Shown: positions 9,435 to 18,669, counted from the stretch's first letter. The stretch: DNA of 64,000 nucleotides from Vibrio variabilis (GCF_003263785.1 NZ_JYJK01000073.1:222708-286707); one strand, 5' to 3'. The notes: generated from the letters alone by a model not told the origin. Translations and numbers: made by a program.

Positions 9435-9566
9435 ATGTACGTTATCGAGAAAGTCGCGTTTGAGCTGGGATATCAGGATGTTAGCAACTTCAATCGAGCC
9501 TTTAAGAAAGTAACTCAACTTTCACCTTCCGCATTTCGAAACAGACAAAATCGCCAACTCACCTAA
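9435..9566 (+). pseudogene. Remnant of an AraC-family regulator (C-terminal helix-turn-helix only)
   Basis: A 43-codon open stretch reads MYVIEKVAFELGYQDVSNFN and then RAFKKVTQLSPSAFRN, which is the second helix-turn-helix of AraC-family proteins (I-x2-VA-x2-LGY-x-D-x-SNF-x-RAFK-x2-T-x3-P-x2-FR). No room is left for the first helix-turn-helix or a sensor domain: the divergent flavin reductase begins only 108 bases upstream. This is a true truncation, unlike the one-base shifts elsewhere in this window, and it ends with a normal TAA. Confidence 0.75.
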
Positions 9567-9643
9567 TTCCACTTCTTCTATAAATATATTTAAAGGTGTA
9601 TAATTTCATTAATACTTTAAGATAAACGATTACCGAGTTTCAC

Positions 9644-10129
9644 ATGCAGTTCAAAAAAATGGAAGCACCTATAGATATGCAAAAAGGTGCTAGATTTGAG
9701 ACAAAGTCACATGGATTTGTAACAGTTATTGACTATTACAACACACATACCGTGATTGTTGCATTTGAGAACACGGGCAATATTCGCTCTACCACGGCTT
9801 CCAAACTGCGTGCAGGTCAAATTACTGACCGAGCAGCTCCCATTCAATCGTCGATGGTTGGAGAAACGGTATTATCTCCAAAACATGGATTACTGACCAT
9901 CACTCAGGTTGAGTCTGAGAATGTTATTCTATTAGAGACTGAAGAAGGCGAAGAAATTCGCATGCTTCGTCCAGCAGTACAAAAACTACGCGAGAGTAGT
10001 AATGAAGCTGATTTAGAAAACGAACAGCCGCAACTTCCAACTTCTTTGAGTGCACTCACTAAAAGAAATAAGAAAACTAAAGATGTAAATAAAATGCTTA
10101 AGAAAATGCTTACTGACTACGGTAAATAA
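9644..10129 (+). CDS. Hypothetical protein, possible SH3-like N-terminal domain
   Basis: A 161-residue protein I do not recognise. Residues 15-60 hold GFVTVIDYYNTHTVIVAFEN and then a TTASKLRAGQI segment; this strand-turn-strand pattern ending in a K/F-x-x-G signature resembles the small beta modules at the N-termini of phage HNH and AP2-type proteins. A second similar half (VLSPKHGLLTITQVESENVI) may be an internal repeat. The C-terminus is lysine-rich and charged (LTKRNKKTKDVNKMLKKMLT), which could contact nucleic acid. TATAAT lies at 9599-9604, about 40 bases upstream. The DNA is noticeably AT-richer than its neighbours, suggesting acquisition. No nuclease motif is visible. Confidence 0.65.
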   Translation: MQFKKMEAPIDMQKGARFETKSHGFVTVIDYYNTHTVIVAFENTGNIRSTTASKLRAGQITDRAAPIQSSMVGETVLSPKHGLLTITQVESENVILLETEEGEEIRMLRPAVQKLRESSNEADLENEQPQLPTSLSALTKRNKKTKDVNKMLKKMLTDYGK

Positions 10130-10284
10130 TAACTCTCTGCACTGCCATTGCATTCATAGCGCCTTGTATAATCAAAAACCCACCCATTTACACTACAAAT
10201 AACACCACCCTTTCCTATACTTCTCAGTGAACCATAACACTTAAGAGTTAAAGACGTCATAATCGAGACTTTAACTCAAATTAA

Positions 10285-10351
10285 TGCGATCCACGTCACA
10301 AGGTCAATTTGGTTTTGTGACGCAGGTCTATTGTTGTTTTGGTCAATTTGG
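10285..10351 (+). promoter_or_regulatory. CRP-like site and paired direct repeats upstream of the ula-like PTS
   Basis: TGCGA-TCCACG-TCACA at 10285-10300 matches the CRP consensus TGTGA-N6-TCACA with one mismatch. Just downstream an 11-base direct repeat, GGTCAATTTGG, occurs at 10302-10312 and 10341-10351, spaced 39 bases, and a TGTGA half-site lies between them. This is a plausible catabolite-controlled promoter with a second, unidentified regulator. The PTS start codon is 70 bases further on. Confidence 0.55.
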
Positions 10352-10420
10352 ATATGATTTGTACCATCCAATAGCGAGGAAAAGCCTTCCTCCCCTATAA
10401 ACTCACAAGAGAATGATGAT

Positions 10421-10690
10421 ATGAAAAAGATTATGGTTGTATGCGGAAATGGTCTTGGTACTTCACTGATGATGGAAATGGCAGTTAAAGAAGTAGCAGG
10501 TAAAATTGGTCTGGATGCCGAAGTTGATCATGAAGATCTATCATCTGCAGCGTCAAGCACTGCTGATATTTGGGTAGCTGCAACAGACGTTGCTAACCAA
10601 CTAGCTGACGCTGGTAAAGAAAACATTGTAAGCCTTGCGAATATTTTTGATAAAGCTTCTATCGAAGAACAATTGAAAAAGTTCATGTAA
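10421..10690 (+). CDS. PTS EIIB component, ascorbate/UlaB family
   Basis: An 89-residue phosphocarrier of the lactose/ascorbate-type EIIB fold. The phosphorylated cysteine is in the N-terminal P-loop-like motif MVVCGNGLGTSL (Cys8). In the PTS it takes phosphate from EIIA and passes it to the sugar bound by EIIC. It is first in a three-gene unit: the EIIC gene begins 12 bases after its stop. Upstream lie a CRP-like site and a GGAAAAGCCTTCC dyad. The catabolic genes ulaD/E/F of the E. coli ascorbate operon are absent, so the sugar is uncertain. Confidence 0.88.
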   Translation: MKKIMVVCGNGLGTSLMMEMAVKEVAGKIGLDAEVDHEDLSSAASSTADIWVAATDVANQLADAGKENIVSLANIFDKASIEEQLKKFM

Positions 10691-10702
10691 GGAACCGTTG
10701 TA

Positions 10703-11959
10703 ATGCAAAATTTCTTCGAGTTTATGCTTGGCTTATTAAAAGAGCCGGCAATCATGGTAGGTCTAATAGCTTTCGTGGGCTTAATTGCCCAGAAAGCTGA
10801 TGTATCGACCATTCTAAAAGGCACTATTAAAACCGTAATGGGTTTCCTAATTTTGGGTTTCGGTGCTGGCGCACTTGTTGGCGCACTAAATAATTTCTCT
10901 ACTGTATTTACAGAAGCCTTTGGCGTAAGTGGTGTTATTCCGAATAACGAAGCAATTGTTGCTCTAGCACAAGAAGCGTTCGGTTACGAAATGGCACTAA
11001 TTATGTTTTTCGCATTCCTTGTGAATATTATTTTAGCGCGCTTCACTCCGCTAAAGTTTATTTTCCTTACAGGTCACCACACCATGTTTATGTCTATGCT
11101 GGTTGCGGTAATCCTGTCTACAGCGGAAATTCAAGGTGCGATGCTAGTGGCTATGGGCTCTATTATCGTTGGTTCGCTGATGGTTATCATGCCTGCTCTA
11201 GCACAGAAATATACTGTAAAAGTAATGGGCACTGACCAGCTAGCTATGGGTCACTTCTCAACGTTCTCGTACCTTATTGCGGGCTTCGTTGGTAGCAAGT
11301 TCGGTGATGCATCTAAATCAACAGAAGATATCAACGTACCAAAGAGCCTAATGTTCTTGCGTGATACGCCTGTTGCGGTTGCAACGACTATGGCTATCTT
11401 CTTCATGTTTGCTTCTATCTTTGCAGGTGGCGAATTTGTAGAAAGCGTGTCTGGCGGTCAAAACTGGGTTGTGTTCACCTTTATGCAATCACTAACGTTT
11501 GCCGGCGGTGTGTACATTGTTCTTCAGGGTGTGAAAATGTTGATTGCGGAAATCGTTCCAGCATTTAAAGGCATCTCTGACAAGCTAGTACCGGGCGCAA
11601 AACCAGCACTAGACTGTCCAATGGTATTCCCAGTTGCGCCTAATGCAGTATTGATTGGTTTCCTATCGTCCTTCTCTGCTGGTCTTGTGGCTATGGGTAT
11701 CCAAGGTGCATTTGACTGGACGATTATTGTAGCCGGTGTTGTACCTCACTTCTTCGTAGGTGGCGCAGCAGGTGTTTATGGTAACGCGATGGGTGGTCTA
11801 CGCGGTGCGGTTCTTGGTGCATTCACCCAAGGTCTATGTATCTCGTTCCTACCAATGCTACTGCTACCGGTTCTAGGTGGTCTTGGTCTAGAAGCAACAA
11901 CGTTTGCTGACTTTGACTTCGGTGTTGTTGGTCTAATTCTAGGTTGGTTGGTTCAATGA
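10703..11959 (+). CDS. PTS EIIC component, ascorbate/UlaA (SgaT) family
   Basis: Membrane permease of about 418 residues with around ten hydrophobic segments. It shares with E. coli UlaA the motifs ILKGTIKTVMGFLILGFGAG (near 35), FLTGHHTMF (near 122), and ALDCPMVFPVAPNAVLIGF (near 294). It is shorter than E. coli UlaA (465), mainly at the C-terminus. Its last bases overlap the EIIA start as ATGA, so the two are translationally coupled. Unlike many sugar PTS proteins it has no fused EIIB domain. Transport of L-ascorbate or a related acid sugar is the family expectation; the true substrate is open. Confidence 0.88.
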   Translation: MQNFFEFMLGLLKEPAIMVGLIAFVGLIAQKADVSTILKGTIKTVMGFLILGFGAGALVGALNNFSTVFTEAFGVSGVIPNNEAIVALAQEAFGYEMALIMFFAFLVNIILARFTPLKFIFLTGHHTMFMSMLVAVILSTAEIQGAMLVAMGSIIVGSLMVIMPALAQKYTVKVMGTDQLAMGHFSTFSYLIAGFVGSKFGDASKSTEDINVPKSLMFLRDTPVAVATTMAIFFMFASIFAGGEFVESVSGGQNWVVFTFMQSLTFAGGVYIVLQGVKMLIAEIVPAFKGISDKLVPGAKPALDCPMVFPVAPNAVLIGFLSSFSAGLVAMGIQGAFDWTIIVAGVVPHFFVGGAAGVYGNAMGGLRGAVLGAFTQGLCISFLPMLLLPVLGGLGLEATTFADFDFGVVGLILGWLVQ

Positions 11960-12405
11960 GTATCTTTAATCTAATCGGCGATAACGGCATCGTTATCTGC
12001 AACGAAGAAAATCTATCGGTTGACGCAGCACTGGACATCACTTGTTCAAAGCTACTAGAGCAAGGCAAGGTTGAAGCAAGCTACCTTGAAGCTATCAAAG
12101 AGAAGCACAAAGAAATCGGTGCTTACTATGTACTGGCTCCAAAGATTGCAATGCCTCACGCTCGCCCAGAAGACGGTGTAAACGAAGCGGCGCTTCAAGT
12201 GACTGTGTTCAAGAACGGTGTGGATTTAGAGTCAGAAGATAACGGTGACGTTTACTTCTCAATCACACTAGCGGCAATGGATTCAGACAGCCACATCCAA
12301 ACCATTATGGCGCTGGCTGAACTGTTCCAAAACGAAGATGACGTTGACGCTATCATCGCTGCACAAAACGAAGCTGAGATTATTGAGATTCTGAAAAAGT
12401 ACTAA
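11956..12405 (+). CDS. PTS EIIA component, ascorbate/UlaC family
   Basis: EIIA of the mannitol/fructose fold, about 149 residues. The phospho-accepting histidine is in IAMPHARPEDGV near residue 69, matching UlaC. The frame begins with a TTG at 11944, but the ATG at 11956 overlapping the EIIC stop is the natural start, giving MSIFNLIGDNGIV. A strong terminator follows within 30 bases, closing the operon. Confidence 0.88.
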   Translation: MSIFNLIGDNGIVICNEENLSVDAALDITCSKLLEQGKVEASYLEAIKEKHKEIGAYYVLAPKIAMPHARPEDGVNEAALQVTVFKNGVDLESEDNGDVYFSITLAAMDSDSHIQTIMALAELFQNEDDVDAIIAAQNEAEIIEILKKY

Positions 12406-12430
12406 CCTCAATAAGATACGCTTGAAATAG

Positions 12431-12466
12431 AAAGCCCTTGTATGCAGATACAAGGGCTTTTTTTAT
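12431..12466 (+). terminator. Terminator after the PTS operon
   Basis: Thirteen-pair stem AAAGCCCTTGTAT / ATACAAGGGCTTT with loop GCAG, followed by a run of T. Confidence 0.92.
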
Positions 12467-12479
12467 GAAGTCGAATTGT

Positions 12480-12770
12480 CTATTTGATTTCTTCAGCGGC
12501 CAAGTGCAACGCGCGCTCTTTATCGAACATTTCCGCATTAAAGATGACAAAACCGTTGAACAAGATGCCACTAGTTACTTGAGGTCGCCCTTTAAAGCCC
12601 GCCGATGCTAGCCTTTGACATACTGCGTCAGGCGCCGATTGATAAACAACATCCAAAAAGGGCAGCTGGCCATCGGTTACTATGCCCTGCGCGTTAAACT
12701 GCTCAATCGCGTCTGCAAATAGGTCTGAGTCGGTGTGTTCAATGATCTCAATAACGTGTTCCAATCGCAT
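12480..12770 (-). CDS. Hypothetical protein
   Basis: A 96-residue soluble protein, no signal peptide or membrane segment, that I do not recognise. It begins MRLEHVIEIIEHTDSDLFAD and has an acidic helical N-terminal half, then LPFLDVVYQSAPDAVCQRLA and VTSGILFNGFVIFNAEMFDK. One internal cysteine is seen. It stands alone, converging on the PTS terminator, with no partner in the same direction close by. Codon use is like the neighbours, so it is probably a real chromosomal gene rather than noise. Confidence 0.55.
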   Translation of the reverse strand: MRLEHVIEIIEHTDSDLFADAIEQFNAQGIVTDGQLPFLDVVYQSAPDAVCQRLASAGFKGRPQVTSGILFNGFVIFNAEMFDKERALHLAAEEIK

Positions 12771-12871
12771 GTATTACTCAATTCCATTTTAATCATAGAG
12801 TTACTGCCAGAGTGTACACTAGTTCTCGCCCCGGTTACATGGATTGGATCAATGTCATTCTTGCCGTATTT

Positions 12872-13783
12872 TTAGATCGCGAGCGCGATAACAAGACCCG
12901 CACTCACTAAAGCCACCCCAAAAATACGCGTATTGAGCCACGGCTCTTTGAGAAACCACATCCCCATAAATACACCAAAGATGATACTGACTTGGCGAAG
13001 CGCGACCACATAGCTAACATTCTCAACCATCGTCATTGCAAACAATACAATGCCGTAAGTCAGCCCCATCATGACACCAGCGATAGATGACTGACGCTTG
13101 TATTTCCAAGTTAACGAAAGCTGTTCAAACTGCCGAGTGATAAGTAGCCATATCAAGAGTAACACTGCGATACCAGCCGTTTGTAATCCTAGGTAGAGGA
13201 TAGCTATGTGGTGAGGAGTCAAAGCAGAGGTCTCGGTCATCAACCAGTTAACCCCTCTTTGTCGACAATTGATAGATGGTGGTACCAATAGCCGCCACAA
13301 ACGCCCATAATACGCCAAGGTTGGCATAAGCACTCACCGTCAGTTGTCTAAAGGTTTTAATAGGCACCAGTAAACAACCCAACGTTAGAATCGCAAACCC
13401 TATCCAAGCACTGACTTCAAGCGATTGGCCAATGAACCAAGCACCAACGCCAACCATTAATACGGGCAGCGCACGCGCAATGGGATAGATAACACCAACG
13501 TCGCCCTGCTTATAGGCATTGAGAAGCCCCACCAAATAAATCACCTGCCAACAGCACTCAAACCAAGCAGTCCCCAAAAGTGAGCGGAAACGTTGCTGCT
13601 CCCGATTTGGACAAAACACCAAACCATAAACGGGGCAAGTAGTAAGCATTGAGAAAGCGCAGCACCTAAAGTAAAGGAGTAGCCAGAGCCGCTGTTTGAT
13701 TTACCAAGAATATTCCAACCCGCGTGAAGGAGTGCGGAGAAAATGACGAGAAGTGCAGCGTAAAGAGTCAAAACAAAATCCAT
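12872..13783 (-). CDS. EamA/DMT-family membrane transporter (three missing bases)
   Basis: Drug/metabolite transporter of about 304 residues with ten predicted membrane segments. The segments are read in three frames: MDFVLTLYAALLVIFSALLH and LSAQCLLL-type helices first; then WQVIYLVGLLNAYKQGDVGV and IYPIARALPVLMVGVGAWF; then ALRQVSIIFGVFMGMWFLKE and FGVALVSAGLVIALAI. Frame changes at about 13545-13555 and twice in 13248-13270 each need one added base, so the total length is again a multiple of three. GWNILGKS near residue 22 and the RALPVL / RQVSIIFG pair mark the two EamA halves. It follows a terminator for phnR by only a few bases and has no clear ribosome site. Next to the phosphonate regulon, but a role there is guesswork. 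Confidence 0.78.
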
Positions 13784-13785
13784 GT

Positions 13786-13820
13786 AGAAAAACAAAGCAG
13801 CATTAATACAATGCTGCTTG
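13786..13820 (-). terminator. Terminator downstream of phnR
   Basis: Read on the minus strand: nine-pair stem AAGCAGCAT / ATGCTGCTT, loop of seven, then TGTTTTTCT. It ends directly before the start of the EamA gene. Confidence 0.75.
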
Positions 13821-13859
13821 GTGTAGAGGCGTAGTACTAGTAGAAACTAGAGAGAAGAA

Positions 13860-14567
13860 CTAACGTTCAAGCTGAGCGATAGACTCTATGCTGATGGCAT
13901 CATGGCGCCAATACTCAATATCACAATCAATCAGCTCACCATGTTGATTGTAATTGATGCGCTCAACCATCATTGCTGGGGTGCCCGATGTCGCTCTTAA
14001 TGCTTGAGCCACTTCGCCTAACAGTGAAGTTGTCGTCACGCGATACTTCACCTTGGCATAAACCACGCCGTATTTTTCACGATAAATATCTGTCAGCGAC
14101 GCGCCAGCTAAATCAAGGTTGAGCAATTCAGGAAACTTCTCAGGCCTGATGAAGTTGGTGACAAAAACGACTGGACGCTCTTCTAGAAAACGCACCCTAT
14201 CAACCCGATAAATATCAGAGAATGGCGGCAGTTCAAGCAGTTGCGCCGCTTGTTTGGTCGTTAGGATCCCTTTTGCCGACAGAAGCTCGGTACGCGGCTG
14301 CCTATTTTGAGCAATCGCCATATTGGTAAAGTTGAGTGTTTGCGTTGGGTCATAGCGCAGTGGCTCTGGTGAGATAAACCAGCCTCGGCGATCCTCGCGA
14401 TAAATGCGCCCTTCTGCTTCAAGCAATGAAAGTGCCTCTCGCAAAGTGACACGGGTGGTGTCAAATGACTCTGCTAGCTTTCGCTCTGCAGGTAGCTTTT
14501 GTCTTGGAGACAGCATTCCTGACTCAATTTGCTCAACGATAGCGTCTTTAATTTTTACGTATTGCAC
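13860..14567 (-). CDS. phnR: GntR/HutC-family regulator of phosphonate use (PhnR)
   Basis: Regulator of 235 residues. The N-terminal winged helix covers residues 1-65 (PRQKLPAERKLAESFDTTRVT then LREALSLLEAEGRIYREDRRGWF), and a C-terminal UTRA ligand domain follows with IYRVDRVRFLEERPVVF and the terminal CDIEYWRHDAISI. It starts at a GTG with AAGGATGCCAA before it; an ATG seven bases upstream is out of frame. It is the last gene of the importer unit, 49 bases after phnU2. HutC-type regulators bind GT-N-TA-N-AC-like palindromes, and three TGGT-N4-(A/T)CCA sites lie in the promoters of this locus. AEP or phosphonoacetaldehyde is the likely signal. Confidence 0.85.
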   Translation of the reverse strand: MQYVKIKDAIVEQIESGMLSPRQKLPAERKLAESFDTTRVTLREALSLLEAEGRIYREDRRGWFISPEPLRYDPTQTLNFTNMAIAQNRQPRTELLSAKGILTTKQAAQLLELPPFSDIYRVDRVRFLEERPVVFVTNFIRPEKFPELLNLDLAGASLTDIYREKYGVVYAKVKYRVTTTSLLGEVAQALRATSGTPAMMVERINYNQHGELIDCDIEYWRHDAISIESIAQLER

Positions 14568-14616
14568 TTGGCATCCTTATATCAATCGTCATTACCCACG
14601 ATCCTACATTTCAATA

Positions 14617-16358
14617 TTAGCGTTTACGCCAAGCTTGAGTCTTTGCTTCAAACAACTTTCCGACCAACATGTGCAGCAGTTTCGCAATAGCCGCGGAAAG
14701 CATAATCATCACCGCCATCGCTGCTGCGCTGCCCGTTTGGCCAGCATCATCCATGTTCAGTACTGCCACTGACGCTGGAATCGTATTGGTTGAATACAAG
14801 AATACTACTGCCGACGTCGTTGTTAAAGCGTTGATAAATAGATATATGGCAATGTCCAACACCGCCGGCAAACAACACGGCAATGACACTTTGAAAAACA
14901 GCTTATACTGGGGCAGTTTGACAGATGCAGCTGTGGCCTCAATCTCAGCCGGTAGCTGCTTAAGAGCGGTTAGCGCCGTCATATGTCCCACAGTGTAGTA
15001 ATGCACTACGGTATTAATTACCAAGAACGCCATGGTGCCATAAAGCACGCCCAATGGGTTGTTGGCATCATTGAAGTAGAAAATGTAACCCAAGCCCAAT
15101 ACCAAACCCGGCACTGCCATCGGGATCACACTCATCATTTGCATCGCTTGGCGAATTGGCGCGAACGCACGACCTTTTTCAATGCAGTAAGCGCCGACAA
15201 AAATCACCACTGAGCCGATGATCGCAGTCCAAGTCGCCAGCTTCAATGAGTTAAAGTAAGGGCTCCAGCCATAGGTGCTCATTTCAGCAAAGTTATAGTT
15301 GTTTAGTGTTAGGCTTTGTTCCACGGCCAGAAAGTCACTAACGAGCCATACACCGCCATGCCCAATACTGCCAGCACAGCAAGAGACACCAGCAAACAGT
15401 ATACAAAACATAGCGAATCACGGAACTTGTTCGGTGACGGCTGATAAGGCACCGAGCGCGTGTCGAGCATGCTCTTTTGCTTTTTCTGAACCCAGCGGTC
15501 TACGGCAAATGCAAGTACCGCGGGCAACAGCAGCAAAATACTCGTCACCGCACCCATAGAAAAGTTTTGCTGTCCGACGACCTGCTTAAAGATATCTGTC
15601 GCCAAGACACTGTAACTGCCACCGATCACTTTTGGCACACCAAAGTCGCACACCACCAGAGTAAATACCACGATGAGCGTGCTAATCACACCGTATTTCG
15701 CAGCGGGTAACGTCACCATGAAGAAGGTTTTGATTGGTGATGTTTTTAGTGCTCTCGCCGCTTCATACAAACGCGCGTCAGAGGTTCGCAGTGAGGTGGT
15801 TAAAATCATTAATGCATGGGGAAACGTCCAGAAGATCAAACCAAGGGAAACACCAATCAAACCATACACAGAATGTCCTTGCAGCAACTCCTTCGCGATG
15901 CCCTGATTACCAAATAAAAAGATCAAGCTGATAGCAGGTAGCAAAGAAGGTGCGAGGATTGGCGCGGTACCCATCAAATGAAATAGTCCTTTAAATGGCA
16001 TGCAAGAGCGAGTCAAAGCAAACGCATAGCCGAATGCCAACACACCTACAACAACCGTCACAATAAGGCCTAAAGTCATGGTGTTGCTGAGTGAGAACCA
16101 AAGGCTGTCGGTGGCAAAGTAGTTGGCAAAGTTAGCGAGTCCAACAAACTCTCCTTCACTGTTTTGCAAACTCTTTTTCACCATCGCCCAAAGCGGCATA
16201 AGAATGAACAGCGCCATTCCAACAAACAGCACAGTTAACAGAGTGAAAAGCACCATGTTGTCTTTGCTCAGTTTCGCCGTCACATGCTGTGCAGTGAATG
16301 TTGCTGCTCGCTGTCTCATAGTCTGACTCGCATTTAATGTTGAAGTTATCTGCATCAT
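14617..16358 (-). CDS. phnU2: Fused two-domain permease of AEP ABC importer (PhnU2 type; one missing base)
   Basis: Inner-membrane permease of about 580 residues with two binding-protein-dependent permease domains in one chain, the layout of the putative 2-aminoethylphosphonate permease family PhnU2 (the PhnU and PhnV of Salmonella are separate). The first half holds VKKSLQNSEGEFVGLANF and the EAA loop YEAARALKTSPIKTFFMVTLP; the second half holds a second EAA-like loop, EIEATAASVKLPQYKLFFK, then VSLPCCLPAVL. The frame breaks at 15309-15315 in an AAA run; AAAA restores FWPWNKSLTLNNYNF, the linker between the halves. It begins six bases after the PhnT2 stop. Reading it as two genes would split a membrane segment, so one gene is preferred. 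Confidence 0.85.
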
Positions 16359-16364
16359 CGGCCT

Positions 16365-17470
16365 CTACGCTGCAGCGCCCAGTGATGATTTGCTGCTGGC
16401 GTAACCTAACAGGCCATCTTCTGCAAACTCGATATAACGAATGTCGTTGCGGCGCAAATCAAGTTCGTTCACTCGCTTGATAGGCACATCGATGTAGATA
16501 GCGCTGAGGTCGGGGCATGCTGCATCTGAACTTCGACGCGATAAAACGCCCCTTGAAACTCTTTCGCCAATACTTTTACCGGAATGGCATTGGATGCTCG
16601 CTCAACAAAGCGCAGCCCTTCTGGTCGCACGGCGAGGTCAAAAATATCGCCTTGCTCGAGCGTCATATTGTCCAAGGTTGGCAGCGGCAACATGCTTTCC
16701 GCGATACGTAAACTGGTGGTCGATGCAACCGAGGCTTCTATGAAGTTCATGCTGCCAACAAAATCCGCCACGAAGCGAGTCGCGGGCTTTTCATACACCT
16801 CTTGCGGCGTACCTACTTGTTCAATGACGCCGTGGTTCATGACCACGATGCGATCGGCCATTGATAACGCTTCTTCTTGATCGTGAGTCACCATGATTGT
16901 GGTGATACCGAGCCTACGCTGCATCTGACAAATTTCTTCACGAAGATGAGTACGCACTTTCGCATCCAGAGCCGACAGAGGTTCATCCAACAATAACAGA
17001 CCGGGAGACAACGCCAGTGCGCGCGCCAACGCTACACGCTGCTGCTGCCCGCCCGAGAGTTGATTTGGGTACTTGTTTCCAGACGTCGGTAGACCAATCA
17101 TCTCTAGCCAGTGCTCGACTTTCTCCAGCGCTTCTTTGTTGGTCATACCCTGATTTTTAAGTCCAACCGCAATGTTTTCCTGCACCGTTAGATTTGGAAA
17201 TAGCGCGTAAGATTGAAACACAATTCCGAAGTCGCGCTTTTCCGGTGGCAGAAAAGTAGTCTCTTGATCCGCTTGATGAATTTCACCGGAGGTTGGAAGA
17301 TCCAATCCGGCGATAGCACGCAACAAAGTGGTTTTTCCGCAGCCCGATGGGCCAAGGAAGCAGACAAACTCGCCTTTATTGATGGCAAGCGAAATTTGTT
17401 TTAATGCCGTGAACTGACCGAACTGTTTCACCACATTTTTGATATTTAGATAAGGGTTGGATACTGTCAT
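16365..17470 (-). CDS. phnT2: ATPase of AEP ABC importer (PhnT2 type; one missing base)
   Basis: ATP-binding subunit of about 368 residues. Walker A is GPSGCGKTT near 40, the signature LSGGQQQRV near 140, Walker B LLLLDEPLS near 160, and the switch histidine VTHDQEEA near 194; a TOBE regulatory domain follows (DLAVRPEGLRFVE). The reading frame opens at a TTG (17497) but the ATG at 17470 with GGAGAG six bases upstream starts MTVSNPYLNIKNV. The frame breaks at about 16518 in a run of four C; five C continues PDLSAIYIDVPIKRVNEL and ends in SSLGAAA at 16365. A PhnR-like operator lies 15 bases before the start. Confidence 0.88.
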
Positions 17471-17484
17471 CGTCGTCTCTCCAA

Positions 17485-17496
17485 TGGTATATACCA
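17485..17496. promoter_or_regulatory. Candidate PhnR operator before phnT2
   Basis: Perfect 12-base palindrome TGGTATATACCA, placed just upstream of the phnT2 ribosome site. It has the GT-N-TA-N-AC core of HutC-type operators and matches two other sites at 18670 and 18867. Confidence 0.6.
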
Positions 17497-17593
17497 AATT
17501 TAAATCTGGTTTATTTCATCGGCATGACAGTTTTGTAGCAGGTAGATTGCAGTGCAGAATTTTTTGAACTGGTTTATTGGCTTTCATTAAAAC

Positions 17594-17625
17594 GACAATG
17601 GGGCGATCTCTTGATCGCCCCATTA
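17594..17625 (-). other. Intercistronic hairpin between phnS2 and phnT2
   Basis: Twelve-pair stem AATGGGGCGATC / GATCGCCCCATT with a four-base loop, about 20 bases after the phnS2 stop and without a long T run on the minus strand. Such hairpins often protect binding-protein mRNA or partly stop transcription, giving more binding protein than permease. Confidence 0.6.
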
Positions 17626-17642
17626 GAATTTACACAAGTCTA

Positions 17643-18650
17643 TTAGGATTTCGGTTCAGACTTAGCATCAAACTTCTGAGACCAAGTTTTAAGAACCTCA
17701 GCTCGTTCTGCCCCCATCTTACCAAAGTCCATCTCGGCCATCGCCCCTTGAACTTCAGGGTAGTTGTTAACATTACCGGTTACCGCTTTATGAGCAACCA
17801 CCGGGTAAGATTCAACATACAGCTCGTTTGCCGACTTAGACACAGACCAATCTACGACGCGCTTAGCCGCATCCGATTCTTTCACCAAACCAACGGCTTC
17901 TGACTCCCAGCCAATCCCTTTTGGCGTGATCACTGCAAGAGGCGCGCCTTGGTTAATCAGCTTAGCACCACGAACCGCCATAGAAATACCGATAGCGACC
18001 TCACCCATTCCTGCTTGGACGCATGGCTTAGAGCCTGAGTGCGTGTAATGTGCAATGTTTTTATCGAGATTTTTCATGTAGTTCCAAGCTTGGTCTTCAC
18101 CCATGTTTTGGAGCCAAGCGGAGACTTGCATATAACCTGTACCTGAAGATGCCGGGTTTGGCATCGCGATATGACCTTGATATATCGGCTTGGTCAAATC
18201 TTCCCAAGATTGTGGTTTTGGAAGGTTAAGCTGCTTAGCCACGGCTTCGTTAAAACAGATAGCGTTAAAGAAAGCATCATTACCAAACCATGCTTGGTTT
18301 GACTGGGGATCATTCAGGCTCGGCTTCAGGTCTTCTAGTCCTTTCGGCGCATATGGCTTAAGCACACCCTCTTCTTTTAGCAATGCCATGGAAGAGCCAG
18401 CCAAACCCCAAACCACTTCAGCACGCGGGTTGTTTTTCTCCGCCAAAAGCTTCGCTGTCATGATACCCGTTGAGTCGCGAACCCATTTGATTTTCACGTC
18501 TGGGTTCTCTTTCTCGAATGCATTCTTGTATTTCGCAAGAATGTCCGTTTCGAAAGCGGTGTACACAGTGACTTCTGTTGCTGCTAATGCGTTAGTGGCT
18601 AATAGAGAAACCAGTGTAGCCAGTGTTCCCTTCATCAAACGGTTTTTCAT
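17643..18650 (-). CDS. phnS2: Periplasmic binding protein of AEP ABC importer (PhnS2 type)
   Basis: Secreted substrate-binding protein of 335 residues. The signal peptide MKNRLMKGTLATLVSLLATN ends at a likely ALA|ATEV cut. The mature part begins VTVYTAFETD, like iron and phosphonate binding proteins, with VWGLAGSSMALLKEEG near 80, NPASSGTGYMQVSAWL near 165, and GSKPCVQAGMGEVAIGISMA near 205. TGGAGACGACA before the ATG gives the ribosome site. It is the first gene of the importer unit and lies 20 bases behind a PhnR-like operator, divergent from phnW. Ligand is inferred from neighbours, not from residues. Confidence 0.87.
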   Translation of the reverse strand: MKNRLMKGTLATLVSLLATNALAATEVTVYTAFETDILAKYKNAFEKENPDVKIKWVRDSTGIMTAKLLAEKNNPRAEVVWGLAGSSMALLKEEGVLKPYAPKGLEDLKPSLNDPQSNQAWFGNDAFFNAICFNEAVAKQLNLPKPQSWEDLTKPIYQGHIAMPNPASSGTGYMQVSAWLQNMGEDQAWNYMKNLDKNIAHYTHSGSKPCVQAGMGEVAIGISMAVRGAKLINQGAPLAVITPKGIGWESEAVGLVKESDAAKRVVDWSVSKSANELYVESYPVVAHKAVTGNVNNYPEVQGAMAEMDFGKMGAERAEVLKTWSQKFDAKSEPKS

Positions 18651-18669
18651 TGTCGTCTCCAGTTAGATT

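Noticed and set aside
14404..15213. Several plus-strand frames of 76-122 codons opposite phnR and phnU2
   Set aside because: No ribosome sites or recognisable composition; they mirror strongly supported genes on the other strand.
14617..16358. Separate PhnU and PhnV permease genes
   Set aside because: The break falls in an AAA run and one more A joins FWPWNKSLTLNNYNF, the expected linker of a fused PhnU2-type permease; the second reading has no ribosome site.
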